Part shown: in pieces, positions 14,720-21,872 of the stretch | How the letters are laid out: each line of letters opens with the position of its first letter | Position numbering within the stretch: position 1 is the first letter of the stretch | From: Streptomyces longispororuber | GTDB taxonomy: Bacteria > Actinomycetota > Actinomycetes > Streptomycetales > Streptomycetaceae | Assembly: GCF_024448165.1 (NCBI RefSeq) | Contig: NZ_JAMOLN010000093.1 | Location: 1-37,684, forward strand | Length of the DNA stretch: 37,684 bases | Direction of reading: 5' to 3' | Notes under the pieces: generated by a model | Told to the model about the DNA's origin: nothing | Seen by the model: only the letters and a program-made list of their open reading frames with translations | The model's database searches: none | Position numbers and translations under genes: made by a program

Positions 14720-15919
14720 TCAGCGGCGGCCGGTGAGCAGCAGTGGGGCCGGGAGGTCCGCCCCGGGGGAGTTCGCGGCACCCACCACCGTCGCCGCACC
14801 GGCGTCGGCCTCGATGCCCGTGGGCTGCGCCGAATCGGCTCCGGCGGGGGCGGGGAGGTCGCGCTGGAGCACGGTGCCCCCGGTCCAGCGCAGGGCGAGG
14901 GCGCGGGTGCGGTCGGGGTCCTGGCCCACCGCCAGGGCGCCGTGGGGCGTGACGGCGACCGAGGAGAGGGGGCCGGCGGACGCGGGCGTCCTCAGCCGGT
15001 GCCAGGCGGTGCCGTCCCAGTGCAGGGCCAGCGCGTGGCCGCGGTCGTTCTCGTCGGTCACCACCCGGCCGACGGCCCACACGTCGTCGGGTCCCGCGGC
15101 GGCCAGCGCGTTCACCTCTCCGTACGGTCCGCCGATCGGCGGGCGCGGGAGCTGCTTCCACGCGGCGCCGTCGTAGTGCAGCAGGACGGGCTGGTCGTCG
15201 GTGTCGAAGCCCGCCGCCCACACGTCCCGCGCGGACACCGCGGTGACCGCGTCGAGCGCCGCCACCGAGGACCCGGCGGGCAGCGGAACCGGCCGCCAGG
15301 ACGCGCCCTCCCAGTGCTCGATCAGTCCGGTGAACGCCCCGCTCCCGTCCGCGGCGGTGGCCCAGCCGACGGCCCAGGCGTCGGCCGGGGACACGGTGGC
15401 CACGCCGAGCAGGCCCGCGCCGTCGTTGGACGGCACCGGCGCGCTGACGGTCTGCCAGGCGGCGCCGTCCCAGTGCGCGGTGAGGATGCCGTCGGCGGTC
15501 GCGTCACCGGTGAGCCAGACGTCGTCAGGGGCCGCGGCGGAGACCGCGTTGAAGCGGGAGCCCGACGAGTCGACCCCCGGCACCTGGACGCGGCGCCAGC
15601 CGTCGCCCGCCCGGTCGTCACGGGCCAGCAGCAAGGGGGTCTGCCGCACCGCCTTGCCGGACTGGGAGAGCTCCACACCGGCCGCCCAGGTGGTGCGGGG
15701 ACCCACCTGGGCGACGGCCAGCAGCGAGGCCTGGTCGACCGGGGCCGCTTCCGGGAGCCAGCCGTGCGCCGCCGCCTGCACGGGCGCTCCGGCCGCCGGC
15801 AGGCCGGAGCCCAGTCCGAGGACGGTGGCGGTCAGCACGGCGGCCCATCGGCGTCGCGCGCGGCGCACGACCGGGGCGGACTCCGGTCCGGCCTGGGGAG
15901 CCGGCCTTCGTTCGGGCAT
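14720..15919 (-). CDS. Secreted beta-propeller-like repeat protein
   Basis: A 399-residue protein with an Arg-rich n-region and hydrophobic signal segment (about residues 20-50, ending near 'GAPVQAAA'). The mature part has about six repeats of roughly 45-50 residues with the pattern D-x-W-[AL]-[VT]-G ... H-[WY]-[DE]-G-x-[AS]-W, for example 'DDVWLTGDATADGILTAHWD' and 'DAWAVGWATAADG'. This spacing is typical of a kelch/WD-like propeller. No catalytic motif is visible, so binding or wall-associated scaffolding is the likely role. ATG 15919 follows GAGGAG. It converges on gpmA and lies 110 bp downstream of the CPT-like gene. Confidence 0.8.
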   Translation of the reverse strand: MPERRPAPQAGPESAPVVRRARRRWAAVLTATVLGLGSGLPAAGAPVQAAAHGWLPEAAPVDQASLLAVAQVGPRTTWAAGVELSQSGKAVRQTPLLLARDDRAGDGWRRVQVPGVDSSGSRFNAVSAAAPDDVWLTGDATADGILTAHWDGAAWQTVSAPVPSNDGAGLLGVATVSPADAWAVGWATAADGSGAFTGLIEHWEGASWRPVPLPAGSSVAALDAVTAVSARDVWAAGFDTDDQPVLLHYDGAAWKQLPRPPIGGPYGEVNALAAAGPDDVWAVGRVVTDENDRGHALALHWDGTAWHRLRTPASAGPLSSVAVTPHGALAVGQDPDRTRALALRWTGGTVLQRDLPAPAGADSAQPTGIEADAGAATVVGAANSPGADLPAPLLLTGRR

Positions 15920-16029
15920 CTGTCTCTCCTCGGTACGGGATGCGAGATACGGGGGAGGCGGACGTGCCCCCGTAGATCAGATGCGGTGAGGCGTGCGGTT
16001 TGTTGCGGACGGGCGGGCGCCGCCGGCCG

Positions 16030-16554
16030 TCACACCGGGGTGACCCGGGCCGCGATCTGCCGTGCGCACGCCTCCGCGTCACCCCGCGCCGAGTCGACGA
16101 CCAGGTCGTACGTCACGCCCTCGTGCACCGACTCGGCCTGCTTCTCGGCCATCCCGGCGACCCGGTCGCCGCGGGCGGCCTCCCGCTCCGCGGCGACCGC
16201 GGCGTCGCAGCGCACCCCGACCCAGAGCACGTCCAGGCCGTGCAGCGCCTTGAGCCACTCCGCCTGCGAGCCCGCGCCGCCCAGGAACACCTCGTCCACG
16301 ACGACCCGCGCCCCGGCCCGCGCCATCGCCGCGACCCCCGCGATCCACGCCGCCTCGACCACCCGGAACGCCGGCCCCACGGTCACCGACCCGTCCGCCC
16401 CGAACGTGATGTCCGCGCCGGCCGCGGGCATCGCGTCCACGAACGTGTCGGTGCCGAGGGTCAGCCAGATGTCCGGGAGCAGCGCCTGCAGGGAGCGCGC
16501 GATGCTCGTCTTGCCGGAGCTGGAGCCGCCGTTGAGGACGATCACGTCAGTCAT
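16030..16554 (-). CDS. Chloramphenicol phosphotransferase-like P-loop kinase
   Basis: A 174-residue small P-loop kinase of the CPT type. The Walker A is 'GGSSSGKTS' (residues 9-17), followed at 34-42 by 'GTDTFVDAM', whose Asp36 is the counterpart of the catalytic Asp of the Streptomyces venezuelae enzyme. 'VVVDEVFLGG' at about 88-97 fits Walker B. In that species the enzyme phosphorylates the 3'-OH of chloramphenicol for self-resistance. Most relatives, including this one, lie outside chloramphenicol clusters and probably act on other small hydroxyl compounds or are general resistance factors. ATG 16554 is chosen over an upstream TTG (16572). TACGGT sits 6 nt before it, a leaderless arrangement. 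Confidence 0.88.
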   Translation of the reverse strand: MTDVIVLNGGSSSGKTSIARSLQALLPDIWLTLGTDTFVDAMPAAGADITFGADGSVTVGPAFRVVEAAWIAGVAAMARAGARVVVDEVFLGGAGSQAEWLKALHGLDVLWVGVRCDAAVAAEREAARGDRVAGMAEKQAESVHEGVTYDLVVDSARGDAEACARQIAARVTPV

Positions 16555-16560
16555 CGCGCC

Positions 16561-16566
16561 ACCGTA
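16561..16566 (-). promoter_or_regulatory. -10 box of a probable leaderless promoter (CPT-like kinase)
   Basis: TACGGT on the minus strand lies 6 nt before the ATG at 16554. There is no Shine-Dalgarno between them. Confidence 0.5.
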
Positions 16567-16666
16567 AGTCAACTCGCGCGCTCATGTGCGCCGTTGATGC
16601 GCCCGCCCCACGGGGCATGCAATGGGGGAGACCTCCGCTCAGGGAGGCCCCGTCGAGGAGGGAACC

Positions 16667-16831
16667 ATGGCTGCCGAGTCCCCCAGGCCCGACCAGACAC
16701 CCGAAGCATCCGTCGAAGTGAGCCGTCCCGTCCCGGAGTTGGTGCTGCTCGGAGCCTGTGGCTGCGGCTCGGGCTGCGGCTGCGGCTGCCAGTCGGGCGC
16801 GCCCTGCCAGTGCGGCGGCTGCTGCGGCTGA
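16667..16831 (+). CDS. Small Cys-rich protein (54 aa, nine cysteines)
   Basis: Residues 1-30 are polar and acidic (MAAESPRPDQTPEASVEVSR). Residues 24-30 read 'LVLLGACG' onwards, and the last 24 residues hold all nine cysteines in Gly-spaced CGC, CGCGC, CQC and CC groups. The start is well supported: ATG 16667 is preceded by GAGGAGG at 6 nt, while the upstream ATG 16622 has no such site. No signal peptide is present. The CxC spacing fits a metal-binding, metallothionein-like tail. An N-terminal acidic leader with a Cys/Gly core also resembles a RiPP precursor, but no modifying enzyme is adjacent. It is followed directly by a terminator, so it is a single-gene unit between a CPT-like kinase and phoU. 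Confidence 0.8.
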   Translation: MAAESPRPDQTPEASVEVSRPVPELVLLGACGCGSGCGCGCQSGAPCQCGGCCG

Positions 16832-16838
16832 CGCACGA

Positions 16839-16876
16839 CGGGGGCCCCGCACACCGTGAGGTGTGCGGGGCCCCCG
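16839..16876. terminator. Bidirectional terminator between the Cys-rich gene and phoU
   Basis: A perfect 17-bp stem (CGGGGGCCCCGCACACC and its complement) with a GTGA loop begins 7 bp after the small gene's stop and lies 19 bp beyond the end of the convergent phoU. Confidence 0.9.
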
Positions 16877-16895
16877 CGCGTAGGACGGGAGGGGG

Positions 16896-17576
16896 TCAGG
16901 CCCCCTCGGCGGCGTTGGCCGCGGCCTGCACGTCGTCCGCGTGCTCACCCGTCACCAGGTACACGACGCGCTTGGCGACGGCGACGGCGTGGTCGGCGTA
17001 CCGCTCGTAGTAGCGGCCGAGCAGCGTCACGTCGACGGCCGTCTCGATGCCGTGCTTCCACTTCTCGTCCATCAGGTGCTGGAAGAGCGTGCGGTGCAGC
17101 AGGTCCATCTCGTCGTCGTCCTGCTCCAGCTGCATCGCCAGATCGACGTCCTTGGTGATGATGACCTCGGCCGCCTTCGCCATCAGGCGCTGGGCGAGCT
17201 GGCCCATCTCCAGGATGGTGGCGTGCAGGTCGTGCGGCACGGCCCGCTCGGGGAAGCGGAGACGGGCCAGCTTGGCCACGTGCTGGGCCAGGTCGCCGCT
17301 GCGCTCCAGATCGGCGCTCATCCGCAGCGACGTGACCACGATCCGCAGATCGGTCGCCACGGGCTGCTGCCGCGCCAGCAGGGCTATGGCCCGCGCCTCC
17401 AGCTCGTGCTGGAGATCGTCCACCTTCTGGTCGGCCGCGATCACCGACTCGGCGAGCTTCAGATCGGCGTCGAGCATGGCCGTGGTGGCGCGCCCGATCG
17501 CCGACCCGACAAGGCGGGCCATCTCGACCAGGCCCTCGCCGATCGAGTCAAGTTCCTCGTGGTACGCGTCACGCAT
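16896..17576 (-). CDS. phoU: PhoU phosphate-signalling protein
   Basis: A 226-residue cytoplasmic protein made of two three-helix PhoU repeats (about residues 15-105 and 118-205). Recognisable are 'MRDAYHEELDSIGEGLVEMA', 'ESVIAADQKVDDLQHELEAR' with the E/D-x3-D metal-binding pattern, 'TSLRMSADLERSGDLAQHVA' and 'YYERYADHAVAVAKRVVYLV'. PhoU connects the Pst transporter to the PhoR kinase and restrains the phosphate response when phosphate is plentiful. ATG 17576 follows GAGAGAGGGC. It is divergent from phoR-phoP with a PHO box in between, so it should be induced by phosphate starvation through PhoP. Confidence 0.96.
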   Translation of the reverse strand: MRDAYHEELDSIGEGLVEMARLVGSAIGRATTAMLDADLKLAESVIAADQKVDDLQHELEARAIALLARQQPVATDLRIVVTSLRMSADLERSGDLAQHVAKLARLRFPERAVPHDLHATILEMGQLAQRLMAKAAEVIITKDVDLAMQLEQDDDEMDLLHRTLFQHLMDEKWKHGIETAVDVTLLGRYYERYADHAVAVAKRVVYLVTGEHADDVQAAANAAEGA

Positions 17577-17664
17577 ACGACGTGCCCTCTCTCAGATGCT
17601 GTCCGTGGGACCGGGTCAGCCCCACGGTGCCACGTTCGGCCCCGTACGCGTCCGGATCCGACAT

Positions 17665-17697
17665 CTCAAATGAACCACCCCCGTACCCAAGGTGAAC
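17665..17697 (-). promoter_or_regulatory. PHO box between phoU and phoR-phoP
   Basis: Read on the minus strand, three 11-nt direct repeats follow without gaps: GTTCACCTTGG, a degenerate middle unit starting GTACGG, and GTTCATTTGAG. This is the known PhoP operator architecture of Streptomyces (consensus near GTTCACCC in 11-nt repeats). It lies 89 bp before phoU and 74 bp before phoR and probably serves both, providing autoregulation. Confidence 0.82.
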
Positions 17698-17758
17698 TCT
17701 GGGCGACGAGTGTTCGAGCTGCCACCCGGACGGCTGTGGAGGACTTGCCAGAGCCGCA

Positions 17759-17764
17759 TAACCT
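17759..17764 (+). promoter_or_regulatory. -10 box of a probable leaderless promoter (phoR/senX3)
   Basis: TAACCT lies 6 nt before the ATG at 17771. The -35 region is poor, as expected of a promoter that needs PhoP bound at the PHO box upstream. Confidence 0.6.
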
Positions 17765-17770
17765 GAAGAC

Positions 17771-19039
17771 ATGGACGTGAACGCGGCGGTCGCCGCAGCG
17801 GCAGCGATCGCCGGAGTGTGCACCGGCGTGATCGCCATGCTGGCGTTTCGCTGGAGCGAACGCGACCAGAAACGCCCCACCCGCACCTCCCTGCACACGG
17901 ACCCGGTCCTTCCGCCCGGCGTCGACACGGTCCTGTCCGTGCTCCGCTCCTCCGCCGTCGTCCTCGACGAGGCGGACAGCGTGGTCAAGGCGAGCTCGGC
18001 CGCGTACGCGCTCGGTCTGGTCCGCGGCGGCAAGCTCGCCGTCGACCCGATGCTGCAGATGGCCCGCGACACCCGGCGCGACGGCGAGATACGCCAGGTC
18101 GAGCTGGACCTGCCGCGCCGCGGCACCGGCCGCGGCGACGCCCTCGCGGTGTCGGCGCGCGTCGCCCCGCTCGGCTCCCGGCTGGTGCTGCTGCTCGTCG
18201 AGGACCTCACCGAGGCCCGGCGCATCGAGGCGGTCCGCCGCGACTTCGTCGCGAACGTGAGCCATGAGCTGAAGACCCCGGTGGGCGCCCTTTCGCTGCT
18301 CTCGGAGGCCGTGATGGACGCCTCCGACGACCCGGAGGCCGTCGAGCGCTTCGCCGGCCGCATGCAGATCGAGGCGACCCGTCTGACCAGCCTCGTCCAG
18401 GAGCTCATCGACCTCTCCCGGGTGCAGAACGACGACCCGCTGGAGGACGCCGAGCCGGTCCGTGTCGACGAGCTCGTCGCCGAGGCCATCGACCGCTGCC
18501 GCCAGCCCGCCGCGACGAAGCAGATCACGATGGCCGCGGGCGGGACCGCGGACCTCAGCGTCTGGGGCAACCGCGGCCAGCTCGCCGCCGCCCTCGGCAA
18601 CCTCGTCGAGAACGCGGTCAACTACTCGCCCGCCCGTACGCGGGTGGGGATAGCCGCCCGCCGGGTCACGGCACCCGGCGGCGACCTGGTCGAGCTGGCC
18701 GTCACCGACCAGGGCATCGGCATCTCCGACAAGGACAAGGAGCGCATCTTCGAGCGCTTCTACCGCGTGGACCCGGCCCGCTCCCGCGCCACCGGTGGCA
18801 CCGGCCTCGGCCTGGCCATCGTCAAGCACGTGGCCGCCTCGCACGGCGGGGAGGTCACCGTGTGGAGCTCGGAGGGACAGGGCTCCACCTTCACCCTGCG
18901 GCTGCCCGAGGCGGCCGCCACCCGCGCCACAGCTCTTACCGAAGGCCCCGGAAACGTACGCGACGAAGACGACGCACACGGGCCCGACCACACAACCGCA
19001 TACGAATCCATTCCTGCCGCCCCGGAGGTCCTTCCGTGA
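17771..19039 (+). CDS. phoR: Phosphate-sensing histidine kinase PhoR (SenX3-like)
   Basis: A 422-residue membrane sensor kinase. One N-terminal membrane helix (about residues 4-26) is followed by an Arg-rich membrane edge. A PAS-like domain spans about 45-140. The HisKA domain has phospho-acceptor His165 in 'FVANVSHELKTPVG'. The ATPase domain follows with N box 'NLVENAVNYS', G1 'DQGIGIS', F box 'ERFYR' and G2 'GGTGLGLAIVKHVAASHGG'. The last 40 residues are an acidic disordered tail. It phosphorylates the response regulator encoded next, whose GTG overlaps its TGA (GTGA). No periplasmic sensing domain exists, in line with control through PhoU. The actinobacterial name senX3 is an equivalent label. 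Confidence 0.95.
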   Translation: MDVNAAVAAAAAIAGVCTGVIAMLAFRWSERDQKRPTRTSLHTDPVLPPGVDTVLSVLRSSAVVLDEADSVVKASSAAYALGLVRGGKLAVDPMLQMARDTRRDGEIRQVELDLPRRGTGRGDALAVSARVAPLGSRLVLLLVEDLTEARRIEAVRRDFVANVSHELKTPVGALSLLSEAVMDASDDPEAVERFAGRMQIEATRLTSLVQELIDLSRVQNDDPLEDAEPVRVDELVAEAIDRCRQPAATKQITMAAGGTADLSVWGNRGQLAAALGNLVENAVNYSPARTRVGIAARRVTAPGGDLVELAVTDQGIGISDKDKERIFERFYRVDPARSRATGGTGLGLAIVKHVAASHGGEVTVWSSEGQGSTFTLRLPEAAATRATALTEGPGNVRDEDDAHGPDHTTAYESIPAAPEVLP

Positions 19040-19716
19040 CCCGAGTGCTCGTCGTAGAGGACGAGGAGTCCTTCTCCGACGCCCTGTCGTACATGCTCCG
19101 CAAGGAGGGCTTCGAGGTCGCCATCGCGGCCACCGGCCCCGACGGCCTGGACGAGTTCGAGCGCAACGGCGCCGACCTCGTCCTGCTCGACCTGATGCTG
19201 CCGGGCCTGCCCGGCACCGAGGTCTGCCGCCAGCTGCGCGGCCGCTCCAACGTCCCCGTGATCATGGTCACGGCCAAGGACAGCGAGATCGACAAGGTCG
19301 TCGGCCTGGAAATAGGAGCCGATGACTACGTCACCAAGCCGTTCTCGTCGCGCGAGCTGGTCGCCCGCATCCGGGCCGTCCTGCGCCGCCGCGGCGAGCC
19401 CGAGGAGGTCGCCCCGCAGGCCCTGGAGGCGGGCCCGGTCCGGATGGACGTGGACCGCCACGTCGTCACGGTGTCCGGCTCGAAGGTCGACCTGCCCCTC
19501 AAGGAGTTCGACCTGCTGGAGATGCTGCTGCGCAACGCGGGCCGGGTCCTGACCCGGATGCAGCTGATCGACCGGGTCTGGGGCGCGGACTACGTCGGCG
19601 ACACCAAGACCCTCGACGTCCACGTGAAGCGCCTGCGCGCCAAGATCGAGCCGGACCCGGGGGCCCCGCGCTACCTGGTCACGGTGCGTGGCCTCGGCTA
19701 CAAGTTCGAGCCGTAG
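19036..19716 (+). CDS. phoP: Phosphate response regulator PhoP (RegX3-like, OmpR family)
   Basis: A 226-residue OmpR/PhoB-family transcription regulator. The receiver (1-118) has acidic Glu8, Asp9 and Glu10, phospho-acceptor Asp52 in 'LLDLMLPG', Thr79 in 'VTAKD' and Lys101 in 'VTKPFSS'. The winged helix (about 130-225) has 'LPLKEFDLLEMLLRNAGRVL' and 'YVGDTKTLDVHVKRLRAKIE'. It activates phosphate-scavenging genes at PHO boxes and, in Streptomyces, represses many antibiotic pathways. GTG 19036 overlaps the kinase stop and follows GGAGG at 8 nt. A strong terminator closes the operon. Confidence 0.96.
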   Translation: MTRVLVVEDEESFSDALSYMLRKEGFEVAIAATGPDGLDEFERNGADLVLLDLMLPGLPGTEVCRQLRGRSNVPVIMVTAKDSEIDKVVGLEIGADDYVTKPFSSRELVARIRAVLRRRGEPEEVAPQALEAGPVRMDVDRHVVTVSGSKVDLPLKEFDLLEMLLRNAGRVLTRMQLIDRVWGADYVGDTKTLDVHVKRLRAKIEPDPGAPRYLVTVRGLGYKFEP

Positions 19717-19756
19717 GCCGCCGCGGCGCGGTGAGAACGGCTCTGTGAGAACGGCT

Positions 19757-19816
19757 CCGTACAACGCCTGAGGGCGGCCTCCCCGGTCGGGAAGGCCGCC
19801 CTCAGGCGTTGTACGG
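19757..19816. terminator. Long bidirectional terminator after phoP
   Basis: Perfect 24-bp arms (19757-19780 and 19793-19816) enclose a 12-nt loop between phoP and the convergent lipoprotein gene, which ends 16 bp further on. Confidence 0.9.
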
Positions 19817-19831
19817 CTGTGTACGGGCCGC

Positions 19832-20497
19832 TCAGTGACCGGCGGCCGCGTGGGACGCCGAGGACGACGCTGAGGCGTCCGCGCCCGGCGTGGCCGAGCC
19901 GGAGGCCTGCTGGCCCGCGGCTCCGGTCGCCGTCTCCGTCGGAGACGTCTCGGGCGACGCGGTGGCGGTCGGGGTGGCCGGCATCTCGGTCGGGCCCCAC
20001 TTCTGGAAGTAGCTCTCGGCCGGGACCACGAAGGCCTTCAGCTTGACGTCACCGGCCTCGCTGAACGAGAAGGTGACGGCCTGCGCGTTGCCGTCGAGCA
20101 CCGCGGTCCGGCTGTTGGGCAGCTCGGCGGAGGCGTTGCCCTTGCCGCCGAGGACGACGGAACCGCCGGCCGGAACCGTGATCGTCGAACCCCCCTTGGC
20201 GTCCGTCAGCTTCGCGGTCTTGTCGACTCCGTCGACGGTGATCGAGTCGAGCGTCTGCGCGGTGGCCCCGTTGTTGAACAGCGTCCCGGTGATCACGGCA
20301 GGACCCTTGGACTCGCGGTCCGGCTGCGTGATGACGGTGGCGTTCTGGATCTTGATGTCCCCGACGGAGGTCGCGGCGTTGTCCGGCTTGACCTCGAGCG
20401 TCTGGGCGTTGTTGCCGGCACCGCACGCGGCGAGCGAGGCGATCGAGAACGCGATGGCGGCGGCGGCGAGGGCGCCGCGTCGAAGGCTGCTGCTCAC
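19832..20497 (-). CDS. Putative lipoprotein, PCu(A)C/DUF461-like
   Basis: A 221-residue exported lipoprotein. The signal peptide ends in a lipobox 'SLAAC' with Cys25. Residues about 35-155 form a beta-rich domain ('VGDIKIQNATVI', 'GPAVITGTLFNNGATAQTLD', 'ITVPAGGSVVLGGKG', 'AVTFSFSEAGDVKLKAFVVP') that resembles DUF461/PCu(A)C copper-chaperone-like folds, but the Met/His copper motif (HxnM) is not visible. The tail is Ala/Ser/Thr/Pro-rich and ends in a His-containing SHAAAGH. GTG 20497 follows AAGGAG at about 12 nt, a slightly long spacing. It converges on phoP and is divergent from carD across 620 bp. Function is not established. Confidence 0.85.
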   Translation of the reverse strand: MSSSLRRGALAAAAIAFSIASLAACGAGNNAQTLEVKPDNAATSVGDIKIQNATVITQPDRESKGPAVITGTLFNNGATAQTLDSITVDGVDKTAKLTDAKGGSTITVPAGGSVVLGGKGNASAELPNSRTAVLDGNAQAVTFSFSEAGDVKLKAFVVPAESYFQKWGPTEMPATPTATASPETSPTETATGAAGQQASGSATPGADASASSSASHAAAGH

Positions 20498-21117
20498 GGC
20501 GGCGGCAACTCCTTGAACGTGGGCGGATCAGGACGGCGTGTGTAAAGCCGTCCTAAGGGTCTGTCAGCGGGCTTAGGTTACCGAGCCGTTCCCGTGCCGC
20601 CGCACCCGACCCGCCCCTTGCGGGCAGGACCCCCGTCACATAGGTCGCTCAGCACCCCGTGTTCCTCGCGCTCCACACCGTCACCATTCGCCTCGTGTCA
20701 CCCCCCGTTCACCATTCACATATCCGCTGTCCAGAGGCCCCGTACGGATTTCCCGTAAGGAATGCATGGGGGTCCGGAAAAACGATCACCGGGCGCCGGG
20801 AATCGCCTTGATCAATTCCGGATTCGTCTCGAACGGGCCTCCGGGCCCTCGAACGGAGCAGCGGAAGTTCATCGCTTCGAACTACGCAAACCGGGACGTT
20901 CGACCCCTTGGGGCCCTGTTCAGGGGGCTGTAACGTACGCGTTTCGCCTCCGCCGGAGAGCCGCTCCGACCTGCGAATACCCTCCTCCGCTACCCCTCCG
21001 CAGCACGTTCCTGTTGTTGTTGTCAAGCCCCGAGATATGCCCTGACCTGCGAAAACGCCATTCAGAACCCGCCGTTTCCGTGTTACCCTGGATAGCCACG
21101 GAAGGGGTACCTGTCAC
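20498..21117. other. 620-bp intergenic region between the lipoprotein gene and carD
   Basis: No convincing gene is present; the open frame at 20762-21121 lacks Streptomyces codon bias and any recognisable domain. The region is visibly poorer in GC than its surroundings. It contains a near-exact direct repeat CGT(T)CACCATTC at 20679-20689 and 20706-20717, a second pair GACCTGCGAA at 20968-20977 and 21044-21053, a CCCCTTGGGG-type hairpin near 20914, and the carD promoter at 21061-21089. The length and the repeats suggest regulated or multiple promoters. Confidence 0.6.
21061..21089 (+). promoter_or_regulatory. Probable housekeeping promoter of carD
   Basis: TTCAGA (21061-21066), a 17-nt spacer and TACCCT (21084-21089) fit a sigma-HrdB promoter. 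Transcription from about 21096 would give a short leader containing GGAAGGGG before the ATG at 21118. Confidence 0.55.
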
Positions 21118-21600
21118 ATGACGTTCAAGGTTGGCGACACCGTGGTCTATCCCCATCACGGGGCCGCGCTGATCGAGGCTATCGAAACTCGCCAGATCAA
21201 AGGCGTGGACAAGACCTACTTGGTGCTGAAGGTCGCCCAGGGCGACCTGACGGTACGTGTGCCAGCGGACAATGCGGAGTTCGTCGGCGTACGTGATGTG
21301 GTCGGTCAGGACGGGCTCGACCGGGTCTTCGAGGTACTGCGCGCGCCGTACGCCGAGGAGCCCACGAACTGGTCGCGCCGTTACAAGGCAAACCTGGAGA
21401 AGCTCGCCTCCGGCGATGTCATCAAGGTCGCGGAGGTTGTGCGTGACCTGTGGCGTCGGGAGCGGGAGCGCGGACTGTCCGCGGGTGAGAAGCGCATGCT
21501 CGCCAAGGCTCGCCAGATCCTGGTGAGCGAGCTCGCTCTCGCGGAGAACACGAACGAGGACAAGGCCGAGGCCCTGCTCGACGAGGTTCTCGCGTCCTGA
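21118..21600 (+). CDS. carD: CarD-family RNA polymerase-binding transcription factor
   Basis: A 160-residue global regulator. The N-terminal Tudor-like RNA-polymerase interaction domain (about 1-60) begins 'MTFKVGDTVVYPHHGAALIE' and includes 'KTYLVLKVAQGDLTVRVPAD'. The helical C-terminal DNA-binding domain (about 70-160) has 'SRRYKANLEKLASGDVIKVA' and 'RERERGLSAGEKRMLAKARQ'. In mycobacteria CarD binds the beta subunit and stabilises open complexes at rRNA and other housekeeping promoters. ATG 21118 follows GGAAGGGG by about 11 nt. ispD follows after 272 bp, an order conserved in actinomycetes. Confidence 0.96.
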   Translation: MTFKVGDTVVYPHHGAALIEAIETRQIKGVDKTYLVLKVAQGDLTVRVPADNAEFVGVRDVVGQDGLDRVFEVLRAPYAEEPTNWSRRYKANLEKLASGDVIKVAEVVRDLWRRERERGLSAGEKRMLAKARQILVSELALAENTNEDKAEALLDEVLAS

Positions 21601-21872
21601 TGAGCGCTGCTGCCACGTAGCCAAGTAGTGCAGCGAAAAGCAGTGCAGCGCAGAACAATGCCGTGGTGCCCGATGACCCTGATGGTGTCGCCGGGCGCTG
21701 CGGCATGTTCGTACCCGCACATCCCCACGCTCGGGGTGGTGCCCGTACTTGGTGTGCCGGGCCCGGGCAGCTGGCTCGACCAGATGTCACGGAAGGGTCC
21801 GGTCAAGACGTCGCGCCCGGCACGATGGGGCCATACCCACCACCCCCGAGCGTACAAACCTGAACGGAACCG

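Noticed and set aside
20762..21121. 119-codon open frame upstream of carD
   Set aside because: It lacks the G/C third-position bias of real genes here, has no domain, no ribosome-binding site and overlaps the carD promoter and start.
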